Source of the DNA: Molanna angustata
Lineage: Eukaryota; Arthropoda; Insecta; Trichoptera; Molannidae
Length of the DNA stretch: 64,000 bases
Assembly: GCA_963576475.1 (NCBI GenBank)
Contig: OY754977.1
Location: forward strand, 27,725,796-27,789,795
Reading direction: 5' to 3'
In this document: one piece after another, positions 36,105 to 48,044 of the stretch
Numbering within the stretch: position 1 is the first letter of the stretch
Layout of the letters: each line of letters opens with the position of its first letter
The notes under the pieces: model-generated
The model's database searches: none
Told to the model about the DNA's origin: nothing
Seen by the model: the letters and a program-made list of their open reading frames with translations, nothing else
Made by a program: the position numbers and the translations under genes

Positions 36105-36255
36105 ATCTGAACAGAGAAGAAGTTGGAATATTATAGGAGAACCTTAAACTCAAGGTATCCACAGGGCTTACGACCTGTCATCGGCTGGTTTACGTGATCA
36201 CTTTATGCGCTTGCGCAATGTTCACAAGTTATTCCTTCTTATTGAGTTCCCTAAT
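36105..36255. mobile_element. FB-D, one arm
   Basis: One arm of the fold-back: agaagttggaatattatagg, cagggcttacgacctgtcat, cggctggtttacgtgatcac, tatgcgcttgcgcaatg. The opposite arm is lost. Confidence 0.7.
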
Positions 36256-37649
36256 CAATGCAATTTTTGAATTTTTTATATATTTTTAATACCTAATGAG
36301 AAACAGATTGTTTGAAAATAAGCTGTTTTTACCATCGCCAACTATGAAGTAAAAGTATTTCAATAAATATTTTTTTTAAATATTATATCGACAAATTTAG
36401 ATGATAAAATATAATGCATAGTTCAATTATTAATAATATATTAAATAATTTCATCACGGAGGAAAACATATTTACTAAGGTCAAGAAAAACACAGTGTAA
36501 TATAATTATATGCGTATTATGTTAATAAGACCACCTAAATAGTGACAAGACGATTTTGGGTCACCAGATTAAGAAGAAGACCTCTATGAGATGTGTGACC
36601 GACTGGTGTCAAATATTGACAACCATGTAATTGTGATGACAAGACAACCTGATCTGCGGATTGCATTCAAAAGATGTGTCATTGGTAATAGGACAGGTGA
36701 TGGAAATTGCGTCAGGTAATATTGTGATTGACGTGCGACCCATGCTAATACTAATAGTCTAAAAAAACATTTGAAAATGCAGGCAAAAGAAACTAACAAA
36801 AAATGAGCTTAAAAATTGTGAAATCGTGATTTTACACTATTTCGTAGAAGTGAAAAGTAAAAATTCAAATAAATTCGCTTGCACCACCACTCGCTCGCTG
36901 TAAACGGCCCCTTCACAGAATGCTAAATGAGCGACAAAAAACAATGCATAGCACATAAGGTAGCTCATGGAGTCCTCTAGATTAGCAGTCTCGGCACTGT
37001 AGTGCAAAAAAATTAATCGACGAATGTAAATAGAAGACTCATACTCGTGGACTGTCATCGACTTCAGATCTTTTTAAATGTAAAGCATTAAACGTGTGAC
37101 TAAGATCTTTATAAAAAAATTAACTTGATGAGAATCAACCAATAGTACGTCAAAACTTCTTGATGGCTTTAAAATAGTTATTTGAGATTACAAAATCCAC
37201 ATGACCAATGGGTTCTTGAAGAGGCCTACGGACAGCAACAAGGATCTCCGATCTATAAGAGGACACCATTTGGTGGCAACAATCCCACAGGATATTTTCC
37301 GAAGTTTGGTCTGGGTAATGACAGACCTAACATGAGGCAATTTTAAATCGCTGAAGATAACTTTTAAAATATGCATGTCCTGTGAAAAATTAAGAAGTCC
37401 AAAAGTCAGGGAAAACCCAGAAAGATATAAGCCGATTCCTCACGTCAGGAAAAAGAGAAAGGTTATTCTTCCCACTGAGCAGGCCGTCCAACGGGACTGC
37501 CAGATATTCTGTAAATTTTCGTTTACAACTCTTTCAAGAACACCGCGTGACACTCGGCCCTCTGGAGCCAAAAGAAGAACATCTCCCATCACAAATAAAT
37601 TTAATGATCCGATAAGTTTTCAGTATGAGCTTATTTTTTATATGGCACA
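36256..37649. other. Intronic, no further feature supported
   Basis: Short frames at 36584-36799, 36837-37058 and 37375-37692 have no recognisable motif. The GC-richer block 37379-37570 may be a decayed element. Confidence 0.4.
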
Positions 37650-37834
37650 GGGGGGCGAGTCTGGTCAAACGGTGAAATCAAAACCCTCATGATTACTTAT
37701 ATTATGGATATGATTATCATATGGAGTTATATAATATCCTAACATATGATTTAACTCCAAATGGTAATTATATCCATGATCCATGATATAGGTAGTCATG
37801 AGGGTTTCGATTTCACCGTTTAACCAGGGGGGGT
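37650..37834. mobile_element. Fold-back MITE-G, copy 2
   Basis: The arms gggggcgagtctggtcaaac and the inverse gtttaaccaggggggg both carry ggtgaaatcaaaaccctcat-type sequence and the central tatccatgatata-type palindrome seen in 3461-3640. Confidence 0.7.
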
Positions 37835-39218
37835 AAGTCCTGTCAAATGTCCCGTCAAAAATCAAAACCCTCAATAATATCCATATTAAAGATATCTCAA
37901 AACATTTCTTTATTTTTATTTCTCTTTCAAAAATATTATCGTCATTTGTAACGAAATACAAAAATAAAGATTGCCTTAGGCTTTGAAAAATCCTCATTTT
38001 TTGTCATAATTCACTTTGTTTAAATATAGAATTATTCGAGTTTTTTCTAAAACCGATTTTGAATCGACAGATTTAAGACGAAAGTCAACTAAAGTAATAA
38101 AAAAAATCAATAGTTGAATGTTGCTTGGGAAAGAATAGACAACTATTGTCATAAAGATTCAATTCAGTGTCAATACTTCGTCTTCTTCAATACGTTAGGT
38201 TCAATATGTAGGATTTATTACGGTGTAATGAAAGGAGAACGGACATTTGGAATTTATTGAACGTGCAAAATAAAAAAAATAAACGATTTATAGCCTGCCA
38301 AACTCTAGAACGAATTCGGCCCCATTTATAAAAAAAACGACGTATCTGTACGCAAATAATTATTGTTGTTTTCATTTAATGATGAAGAATGCCTTTATTT
38401 TTCTTATGGCAACGTATTGTATGTATGGTGTGTGGGTTGTAGAAGCTAAAAGACCCTGAGGATGTCATGCATCATCCAAAGCATGTATCTTATTCGTTTG
38501 TACTTAGAGGCCTTGAATCTGATGAAAAATGGATTGGAGATTAATAAAGCATTGTTTTATGTATTTACATATTTGTTACATGTCTATTGTAGGATGAAGA
38601 TAGACATTTAAAAAATGTATATTCCTACGCCTCTAATAGTGTAATCTGATTCGTGTTATGGGTGTTATTCAATTAGTTTTAATCATACATAATGTTGCCG
38701 AACAGAAAAAGCCCTTTTTAATATAATTAAATTTAAATAAAAATTTAATTTCGTCCAGTATTACTGTTTATTTTAAAAATTTTAATAATTCATAATAATT
38801 CGTAATTTATTTGTTTGCATTCCTTACTATGTAATTTTACTAGAAAAATACTTAATTTGGGTTTAAGATTTGTTGATGTAATAAGGGACTTCTTTATAAT
38901 GAATAAATAAAAATATTGAAATTCCAGAGTGTCCTTGGTCAACTCTCTGATGCCCAGTTTTACAGTCACAGGCTTGAAGTACTCTCGCGACAATCCATGT
39001 CTGTGAATATTATCTTCACCGACGTTGATTGTTATTTTTTGCACAATTGTGCCGAGACCACGAGTCTAGAGGAGCTTCTAGAGCTACTCTTCGTGCCATG
39101 GATTCTTTGTCATTCTTACTAGCGTTCTGTGAAGGAACCGTTTTCAGTCCCCATATGCGGAGCGGGTGGAGGTGGGCGTAGCTATATTGAATAACTCTGT
39201 GACTGAATATTTTTAATT
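37835..39218. other. Intronic, no feature supported
   Basis: AT-rich with no coding motif and no repeat recognised. Confidence 0.4.
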
Positions 39219-39421
39219 ATTTATTTATTTATTTTTTACTTCTCGGGCAACTAACAGGTACTATGTCAAATATTATTTTAACATGCACCCAATAACAAGT
39301 TGCCACATTCTGGAGATCCAGACTGAAAACACAATTAAAAACTGTGTCTCCACCGGGAATCGAACCCGGGACCCTTGGATCAGCAGTCAGATACCTAACC
39401 AACTGAGCCACGAAGGCCGAC
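39219..39421 (-). mobile_element. SINE-2, well-preserved copy
   Basis: The minus strand begins with ggccttcgtggctcagttgg and has a strong T arm (cccgggttcgattcccggt). The body ends ttgcccgagaag followed by AAAAAATAAAT. The best SINE-2 head in the window. Confidence 0.9.
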
Positions 39422-39522
39422 AATCGACAAGTCGATATTTCAAATATATTTGAAATATTGACTTTTAGAGAAACGTTTAGCATTTTTTAAAGAAATTGAA
39501 TATAACCAATAAAGCGGCTTAC

Positions 39523-39680
39523 TTTGATCGTGGTTTCATTGTAAACAGATCTATTAAATATAATAAATTGCCTTCTGAATTGCGTGGAGAGCAGAGTTTT
39601 GAGGTCTTCAGAAAATTTTCGTAGAGCCAACAGATAAGTAAAAACACACTTGGAATGGTCTTATACTCTAAAACGGCGCT
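39523..39680 (+). pseudogene. CR1-like ORF2 terminus
   Basis: Encodes FDRGFIVNRSIKYNKLPSEL then RGEQSFEVFRKFS and stop at 39624, followed by a 3'UTR ending acggcgctata. It is the same subfamily as 27380-27512. Confidence 0.65.
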
Positions 39681-39839
39681 ATAAAAATTTATTTTTTATT
39701 ATTTTTTAATGTTTTAAACTGTCACTCAGTAATAGAACCTCAAAATCACATAGAATTATAAAAAAAATATACAAAATTTTACGTTATATTGAATTTGAAA
39801 AAAATAAACAAATATTCATATGATAATTATTTGATTACT

Positions 39840-41242
39840 ACAAGTTCCATGTAACACATGATATCCAACTGTCGATAGCGATAGTATGGATAGTTGAAGA
39901 ATTCGTACCAAACTTTAAACTTTTAAATACAAATTATTAAATATTTTAAGATATTTTGTTTTCTATGCAAAACATGTAGGTATGTATGTCAAGATAGGAT
40001 AGTATGGAGGTCAGTTTGTATGTATGTTTGGAGATAAGGTATCAAACTATTAAGAGTCCCGTAGAGATTGTGTAAGGTATATTGCCATACAAATCAAATG
40101 AAACAATGTCGTCACTAAATTATTTTTTTTCTAAAAATTGTCTAGTAAAGTTTGAGATGTACTACTACAATGTTCATATTTTTTATAGAAAATTAAATTG
40201 TCTAGTTGGGGTGTTTCGGTTTTTTTCAATATTTTAATAACTTCTGAAATATAGGCAATTCAATACAAAAATTTAACTTAAAAATGTTTTTTTTTAATTT
40301 AACATTTTAGAGAAACTCTGGAAATAAAAAAAAGCCTTTGGGATTTTGTAACGACTATATTTATACCTACTGATTTTTAGCGTTCTATAAAATATTCTGT
40401 GAATAAAGCGGATTCAAAGTTATAAGGGACACACACAGACATACTAAATGTTCTTCTCCAAATTCTGAGTTAATCCATATACATATATAGAACAACCCAA
40501 TTGAACAGGTTAATACCTTTAGATACCTAGGAATTGACATAACAGAAGATGCTGACCTCTGCGAAGAAATTTAGAGCCAAGTCAATAAGGCAGCTGCAGT
40601 CTCGGGCGCCCTAAAATCCATTATTTGGAAAAATGAGGATATGGCCATTAAAAGCAAAGTGAGAATCTACAAAGCATGCGTAAGACCAGTGATGACATAT
40701 GGTATAGAGGCACGAGCAGACACAGTCAGAAGTCAACAAATGTTGAGGACTTCAGAAATGAGGACATTGAGAGCTATTGCAGGCAAAACCCTGAGAGACC
40801 GAGTGAGGAACTTCAGAATAAGGGAACTATGTGAGGTTGACGATATCATCACATGGAGTAGGCAGCGGAGGAGGGACTGGTATGGTCATGTCCAAAGGAT
40901 GGACAGCACCAGACTTCCTCATATCGTGCTTCACAATCAGCCTCACGGAACCCGCCTTCGCGGTAAACCGCCAAAAAGATGGAGGGATAGCTGGGGGTCC
41001 ACCTCGCAGGAAGAGCAGGTCTCTTAAAAAACAGACCTGAAGGTCTATTCAAAAGGAGAAGAAGAAGAAGATATATAGAACATATATGCTGCGAAGCCTC
41101 TACGTTGGTGTTTTTTTACTTCGAATTTGAAAAAATCACGATAAATATAGACCTGGCCATACAGATCTCGGATATTTTGGCTTAATTTTATGTCGATATG
41201 TTAAGAGAAAGAAATTCTCTTGAACAAATCGACAGTTGGATT
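39840..41242 (+). mobile_element. TIR-A copy 4, split by RTE fragment
   Basis: The left end ttccatgtaacacatgatat is followed by ccaactgtcgatagcgatag. The right end is the hairpin (gttaagagaaag...ttctcttgaac) and gacagttggat at 41232-41242. Without the nested insertion at 40495-41070 it would be about 0.82 kb. Confidence 0.75.
40495..41070 (+). pseudogene. RTE-like fragment with 12-bp target duplication
   Basis: Flanked by atatatagaaca at 40483-40494 and 41071-41082. It encodes QVNTFRYLGIDITEDADLC, one in-frame TAG (just before SQVNKAAAV), then KVRIYKACVRPVMTYGIEA, LRAIAGKTLRDRVRN, DIITWSRQRRRDWYGHVQRM, PPKRWRDSWG and a (GAA)n tail. The RT core is truncated. Nested in TIR-A copy 4. Confidence 0.9.
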
Positions 41243-41621
41243 ATTTAACCTATGACAAGCAAACCAACGAGTTATAGATTTTACCGTTTCAGTATTAATT
41301 TTATGTTGTAGATTTCTAAGATATGATCTTTATAATATGTATTATAAGACAAATAAATAAATTGAGGTTTTGTAACTTTTTTACCTACTATTGTGAGAAT
41401 CGTGAAAAAAACATTTTATGGAAGGTAGTAAGTTAATTATAGATTCATGATCCAGATCTTGTCAACATTTTTTTTCACGGAAGTATTCAGTTTCAGTTTC
41501 AGTGCCGGCAACCCGGCGTTTATTAAATAAGAATACATGAATTATTCTTAACAAATGTACAGCTTATGTCTGAAAGACAAAATTTCAACGAAGAGTAGTT
41601 AAACAGAACGTTGTTCAACTT

Positions 41622-41821
41622 TTTCATTCACAATATTAATATCCGACGAAAAGTCAACAGGAATTTAGACTGCCTCAGACTAACCTGGCAGGTACACAAA
41701 ATAATGTATTTTACAAAGGTTTTCAAGTGTTTAATGATTTGCCAGAATGTGTGAAGGAAGCATCTGGTCTTGCCGATTTTCGTCGCCTAGGTGTTGAATA
41801 CATAAAGGAAAAGTTCTTTTA
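41622..41821 (+). pseudogene. Non-LTR ORF2 C-terminal relic
   Basis: Frame reading TKSQQEFRLPQTNLAGTQNN then VFYKGFQVFNDLPECVKEAS and FRRLGVEYIKEKFF to the stop at 41821. This is the classic end of CR1/Jockey-like ORF2 (FRLP..FYKGF..FN.LP). Upstream codons are broken by a stop, so the frame is short. Confidence 0.7.
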
Positions 41822-42226
41822 AGATATTGTGTGCTTTATGGAAATTGGAATAAATTCTTGTTTTTATATGATTCATACTGTGTAAACTTCAACTTGTTAA
41901 TATGCTTTTTGGTTATACTAGATGTACGAAAATAAATTTGTTTTTTTGATCATAATAAAATATAGATACACATACAAGGTTGGGTGCCATTACCTTTCAT
42001 CAAAATAAACTAAACTAATAGATCATGGATGATGAAAGATTGACTGACACGCATCTACCACAGATAAACCTACAATTAATTTGTCAGTGACTAGATTAGC
42101 TGTTCATTAAAGGTCATGATCTTCAGTTGCGTGGTTTTCAATTATAAGGTATCTCGCAATGTTTATTGGAAATTTACATATATTTGTATTGAAGTTTTCT
42201 TTCAAAAGCAAACCGAACACATTTTT

Positions 42227-44464
42227 GAAATTGAGTATATTACGATCCATACTTAGATTATTATAATTCTATGGATCCATATCTACAAGATTTTGTTTCA
42301 GAATCAGTACAATTGATGAAGCAATCTATGTTTTCCTCATAAAACGATGTGTCTAGAACCTTCGGACTACGCAAACCCTGATAGAAAATTGGGAGATGTC
42401 GAAATTTTTAAGTTTTTTAAGCATCGTCGTTCATTCCAGTAACCATGAAAAATATTTTTAAAATTACATGTCAAAATATATTTATATTTATGAAGCATCG
42501 TATTCGGTCCAATTTTTAATCTTTTATTATGGTTGCAATAAAACAAACAAAAAAATACCTATTGGGTAATATTCACTGGCAAGCCAAGATTTTCGGCTTC
42601 CACGACTCCACGAGCAATTCCGCTACTGATATATGGTGTTTTTTTTGCAAATGTAATTCAATGTAATACGTCAATTTTTGATATACAATTTTTGTAAGTA
42701 ATTCAATGCATTTTTTTGTAATGGAAGCGTTGATATGTAAGTATTAATTTTTCTTTTACGTGGTTTTTTAATTTATTTGAAAAAAAAGGTTATCCAAAAC
42801 GAAATAATTAAATTAACTTTTTTTATTACAATTCACGTAGAAAAAAATATTTATATTAGACAGTAATTGTTTAAACTAAAAGGCTAGCAAACTTTGTATA
42901 TACGTGTTTATGGGGATACACTAAAGGCCCATAAATTTGCTTTAATTATCAATAGATGGCATTTCTTAATTTGAAATTGAGTATATTACGATCCATACTT
43001 AGATTATTATAATTCTATGGATCCATATCTACAAGATTTTGTTTCAGAATCAGTACAATTGATGAAGCAATCTATGTTTTCCTCATAAAACGATGTGTCT
43101 AGAACCTTCGGACTACGCAAACCCTGATAGAAAATTGGGAGATGTCGAAATTTTTAAGTTTTTTAAGCATCGTCGTTCATTCCAGTAACCATGAAAAATA
43201 TTTTTAAAATTACATGTCAAAATATATTTATATTTATGAAGCATCGTATTCGGTCCAATTTTTAATCTTTTATTATGGTTGCAATAAAACAAACAAAAAA
43301 ATACCTATTGGGTAATATTCACTGGCAAGCCAAGATTTTCGGCTTCCACGACTCCACGAGCAATTCCGCTACTGATATATGGTGTTTTTTTTGCAAATGT
43401 AATTCAATGTAATACGTCAATTTTTGATATACAATTTTTGTAAGTAATTCAATGCATTTTTTTGTAATGGAAGCGTTGATATGTAAGTATTAATTTTTCT
43501 TTTACGTGGTTTTTTAATTTATTTGAAAAAAAAGGTTATCCAAAACGAAATAATTAAATTAACTTTTTTTATTACAATTCACGTAGAAAAAAATATTTAT
43601 ATTAGACAGTAATTATTTAAACTAAAAGGCTAGCAAACTTTGTATATACGTGTTTATGGGGATACACTAAAGGCCCATAAATTTGCTTTAATTATCAATA
43701 GATGGCATTTCTTAATTTGAAATTGAGTATATTACGATCCATACTTAGATTATTATAATTCTATGGATCCATATCTACAAGATTTTGTTTCAGAATCAGT
43801 ACAATTGATGAAGCAATCTATGTTTTCCTCATAAAACGATGTGTCTAGAACCTTCGGACTACGCAAACCCTGATAGAAAATTGGGAGATGTCGAAATTTT
43901 TAAGTTTTTTAAGCATCGTCGTTCATTCCAGTAACCATGAAAAATATTTTTAAAATTACATGTCAAAATATATTTATATTTATGAAGCATCGTATTCGGT
44001 CCAATTTTTAATCTTTTATTATGGTTGCAATAAAACAAACAAAAAAATACCTATTGGGTAATATTCACTGGCAAGCCAAGATTTTCGGCTTCCACGACTC
44101 CACGAGCAATTCCGCTACTGATATATGGTGTTTTTTTTGCAAATGTAATTCAATGTAATACGTCAATTTTTGATATACAATTTTTGTAAGTAATTCAATG
44201 CATTTTTTTGTAATGGAAGCGTTGATATGTAAGTATTAATTTTTCTTTTACGTGGTTTTTTAATTTATTTGAAAAAAAAGGTTATCCAAAACGAAATAAT
44301 TAAATTAACTTTTTTTATTACAATTCACGTAGAAAAAAATATTTATATTAGACAGTAATTGTTTAAACTAAAAGGCTAGCAAACTTTGTATATACGTGTT
44401 TATGGGGATACACTAAAGGCCCATAAATTTGCTTTAATTATCAATAGATGGCATTTCTTAATTT
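42227..44464. repeat. 746-bp tandem triplication in the intron
   Basis: Three head-to-tail units (42227-42972, 42973-43718, 43719-44464). The phrase ttgagtatattacgatccat starts at 42231, 42977 and 43723. The copies look identical except for one base seen in unit 2 (cagtaattatttaaac for cagtaattgtttaaac). The array stops 44 bp short of the RR-1 exon. Each unit contains the same exon-like open stretch (see findings). Confidence 0.95.
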
Positions 44465-44507
44465 ATTTACGACGTTATACACGTTGAGTATATTTTTCGC
44501 TACTTAC

Positions 44508-44720
44508 TGTTGGATTTCTTTGGGAATTGGTGGCGGTGTTGGAAGATGGTCTCCGAAAGCTCTGAAGCCATTGGCATCGGCTACGTATGTGACTGTGTAT
44601 GTGATTCCATCAGCACCTATGTAAGAGTATGATCCGTGCATCACCTGCTCTTCATGGTCTGTCCCAAGGTTCTCAATATGTCCCATCTGTTCGATGTGGG
44701 TCTGGTCTCCCGTAAGAGTC
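44508..44720 (-). CDS. Cuticular protein RR-1, chitin-binding exon
   Basis: A 213-nt exon with acceptor ttttcatag before 44720 and donor GTAAGT at 44507. It encodes [19 protein letters not shown], then [17 protein letters not shown] and [19 protein letters not shown]. This is the extended Rebers-Riddiford RR-1 motif (aromatic-rich beta strands, YVAD.NGF, then PTPPPIP), which binds chitin in soft or flexible cuticle. Preceding codons on the previous exon (EIHEDGSYKYE) supply the start of the domain. Phase 2 on both sides. Confidence 0.95.
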
Positions 44721-45255
44721 CTATGAAAATTCAAATATTCAATCGAATTAAATAAAGATTTCATAGTTTCATACTCATGAAGTTGATTAAATTAATATTA
44801 AGATCGGCTTCAGAAGATTAATTGAATAATAATATTGATTCATACAACAATGATGACAATTTCATACTTAATGTTGATATTAACTAATTTTTATGATTAA
44901 ATGTAGAAAAAGATTGAAATCAGATTATGATAGAGAACCGATTTATACATTTTTAAGATTAAGGCAAGATAATATAGTATTAAGAACGTGTCATGAGTAG
45001 CCCAGCCCCTCTGTTCAATTAGTTTAAAAATGTATTGCATATCAGCAGTTTTCAATCTGTCGATTGACACTGCTTCCAAACTGTAGAATTCTATAAGAAT
45101 TATGATAAATATGCACACATAATATTTATTCCACAACCGGTTGATTATGGCCTTGTAAGCCGAAACGGTCGTCGGAAGTCAAATAAATTTGTTGTAGAAT
45201 ATATATGTGTTCATATTTAACATAAGTATTGCATAGTAACATCACAGTTACTCAC

Positions 45256-45734
45256 TCGTATTTATAGCTTCCATCTTCGTGAATCTCGTTGATTTGCTTC
45301 AAGATGGGCACCGGTGGTGTGGTAGGGCCGGAGTGGATGAACTGATTCTGTGGAGGAAGGTACTGATTCTGTGGTTTCTGTGGAGGGTTGTAGCTCTGTG
45401 ATGGTGGAAGGTACTGGTTGACGGGTTTTGCTGTGGTTGCTGGTGGTATATACTGAGGTTTGGGTTTTTGAGGAGGGATGTATTGGTTCTGTGGGGGCTG
45501 GTATTGGTTCTGTGGGGGCTGGTAGTGGTTCTGTGGTGGCTGGTATTGGCTCTGAGGAGGGAGGTATTGGTTTTGTGGTGGTTGATAGTTGTACTGATTT
45601 TGAGGTGGCACGTATGTGTTTTTGGGTCCACTTAGGAAGTCAGCGCCACTCGCTGAGTAGGCGGATTGTGGTGCTCTTTGACGCAGGGATAGAAGATCAG
45701 CTGAGCAACTCGCCAAGAGGGCGGTGAAAATTAC
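45256..45734 (-). CDS. Cuticular protein RR-1, second exon (signal end + PPQNQY repeats)
   Basis: A 479-nt exon with acceptor ttttcttag before 45734 and donor GTGAGT (45255-45250). It starts VIFTALLASCSADLLSLRQR, the remainder of a signal peptide with likely cleavage after CSA. About seven PPQNQY-type hexapeptides follow (variants PPQSQY, PPQNHY, PPQNQF), spaced by Y/L/I, then PPVPILKQINEIHEDGSYKYE leading into the RR-1 domain. Low-complexity PQNY repeats are common in cuticle proteins. The ATG must lie on a very short exon 1 upstream, as is usual in this family; I could not locate it with confidence. A frame in another register here is a shadow. Confidence 0.92.
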
Positions 45735-46799
45735 CTAAGAAAATAAAAACAAAGAAATTGTGGAATTAAATCAAATATTATTGATGGTTTTCCAATTATT
45801 TTCAACATTTCTTCTATGCTGTGAACGTTATATTACGAGTATAAGAGTTAGTCTCGTATAATATAAAGTACCTAATTTATTTTTAAGATGCTTATTAGGT
45901 ATAAAATGTTAATTTTTTTTTCATTATAATTAATAAAAGTAGGTATAAAAATGATTTTCAATAAATGAAAAAAAAAATCTCTCAAAAAATAGCATATTAT
46001 TTGAATATATTTATATTTTTTTAAATTATATTTAATTTATGTTTTAAATGGAATACAATTTACAAGAAATCAAATGATACAAATGTAGGTACATATATTG
46101 ATTTTTTGACTCTAAACATAAGTTTCAGTTATTGAAGGATATACAAACTTAGTATGCTATATTGTTTCTGGAAAAATCACGCGTTTATTTGATTTAAGCA
46201 ATGTGCTTTATAGATTTTTTTTGTTTGACCTACTCAATATTTTAACGCGACCATGTCCTTTGATACTCAAGTAGAAAGTTTCTCACTTTATTTATTGTTG
46301 TTAAATAAATTGAAAGGAAAATTTAGTAAAAATATTTATTTTGATTTTTTACGCAAAATTATTGGTTTATACAATGTTTTGCTATTTGCATTGGTTGTAA
46401 TACAAATATACACGAGTTTAAATTAAATTGTAGTTTAGATTGTGACAAGATTAAACTCACTACCACTTTTGCTTTCTTAGAACAAGTTTCACATATATCT
46501 GTCAAACGAAATATGTCGAATATGTTACAAATTCATAACAACTGCGTTACAATCTCAATGATATTAATGTGGTCATTGCACGGAGAACGATGTCAATGAG
46601 GAATGGTGACAAAAGATATAAATGGTAACATTTCACTAAAGTGCCTCTGCATACATAATAATAATAGTTAATGAGTAACGATGCTACATATTCTCGGTAG
46701 GTATTTCATATACGCAATTTTCACAGAGTAGAACCAGTGTCACGTTATAATAAAATCTAAGATCATTTTTGAAAAACCAAAATATCTAAAAGATTTTTC
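45735..46799. other. Upstream region of the cuticle gene
   Basis: Should contain exon 1 and the promoter or intron 1. Several minus-strand ATGAA starts exist, but none has a matching donor plus TATA/initiator that I could defend. AT-rich with no repeat noticed. Confidence 0.4.
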
Positions 46800-47090
46800 G
46801 ATTATCCTCTTTGCTCATACGGGATAGGATACCATAAAAAATAACAATAGAAAAGAGTGCAAGCACTTTTTAAATCCGGTGCCAGACAGTGTACAAAATA
46901 CAATAGGAAAAATAATATCTCATAATGAAGATCACTACCCATTTTGAATGTTGTCTTTTTGGTGTGATTAGTCTGATGTGTGAGGATACACGAATAGTTG
47001 TGCTTCCTTTCATAAATTAATTTGCACACCCAGACACCTGTCGCTGGTTACCCCGCAGTATGGGATTGAGCCGCGATGGCATTTATTTTT
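46800..47090 (-). repeat. Dispersed repeat F, diverged copy
   Basis: Contains cacccagacacctgtcgctg, gttacccc and gggat..gccgcgatggcat, in the same order as 48300-48420. Lower identity than the other two copies. Confidence 0.5.
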
Positions 47091-48040
47091 ATGATGACAT
47101 GTATTATAGTCTATTGAAAACGAATTTTAATAAACTTTTTATATCCAGTCTGTCTTTATGAAGGGCGACTGTGCTCCTAAAACTAAAGTAGAACTAAAAT
47201 ATCAATATGAACTCTCGACTGCTCGCGCGGATTAGCTTTACTACCCCAGTGGTATCTTCCGAAACTATAGTGGTATTAATATGAATTTGGGTTATAAAAA
47301 TTATCTGCATTTACGATGAGTCTTTTTTGTTGTCTCATACTTAATGCGGATTAGTTTTACTACCGCAATTACCTACCGAAATGACTGGGGTAATTTATAT
47401 ATTGTTTTGTTTAACATGCATCCACTATAACTGATCAATAAGGTATAATTAACTCACTATCACGCCTGAAATACATATGCGTCCAAAATGTGAATGAATT
47501 TATCAATGTAATGCGATTGATTGGATAGTGTTATTGGGTCATATTTTATGCCCACGTCGACGCGTCGTGTGAAAAATTCCCACGATGGGCGGCATCTAAT
47601 ATAGGTTCATTAAACATTATGATATTGAATAAATTTACATGCTTGGTCTGGTTCATAAGACGCTGTGATAAATGTGTCGTTGCACTCTTCCGACATTCGT
47701 GTCGGATTTGTATTATTAATTTTATGGATGTTGCAAAATAATTTTCGCATGCAAATAAATCGTTATTGTAATACAAATAGTACCGTGAAATCTTGTATTA
47801 TAACTATTTATGTATAATAATACATACTATTCTGTACTACTATACCGATTTGTTTAGTATAATCTTAAAAGACATTCCGTAATGTACCTACATCCGTGAT
47901 TATGTTCAAATTATATATGTAGTTTAAGTTTTGAAATTCATAATATATTACAAAATTGTTCGAATATTTAAGTTTTGTCACAGTAAAATTTATTTATTTA
48001 TTTATTTCTTCATAACAAAACCAAAAGTTTTTTTTTATTT
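47091..48040. other. Intergenic, internal motif repeated twice
   Basis: The motif gcggattag(c/t)tttactacc occurs at about 47228 and 47347. Otherwise no gene or repeat is supported. Confidence 0.4.
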
Positions 48041-48044
48041 TCAC

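Larger units (their letters stand above)
35093..44507 (-). other. Large TE-filled intron of the cuticle gene
   Basis: Bounded by GTAAGT (44507-44502, minus) and an AG acceptor at 35093-35094. It contains SINE-1, SINE-2, FB-D, MITE-G, non-LTR relics, a TIR-A copy with a nested RTE fragment, and three 746-bp tandem units. No exon is needed inside it, because the flanking exons join in phase to a normal RR-1 protein. Confidence 0.85.

Noticed and set aside
37375..37692. 105-codon open frame in the intron
   Set aside because: No motif seen and it overlaps the end of MITE-G; possibly an old element but not supportable.
39353..39421. A functional tRNA gene on the minus strand with a perfect T arm
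   Set aside because: It is followed by the SINE-2 body shared with five other copies, and the anticodon stem is mispaired.
42559..42625. Calling the exon-like stretch in the 746-bp units as the real last exon of the cuticle gene
   Set aside because: The exon at 35092-34939 gives the expected family continuation and phase; the stretch has a poor polypyrimidine tract and is kept only as a finding.
45299..45631. His/Thr/Asn-rich 110-codon frame and an opposite-strand Gly/Ser/Val frame
   Set aside because: Both are register or strand shadows of the PPQNQY repeats.
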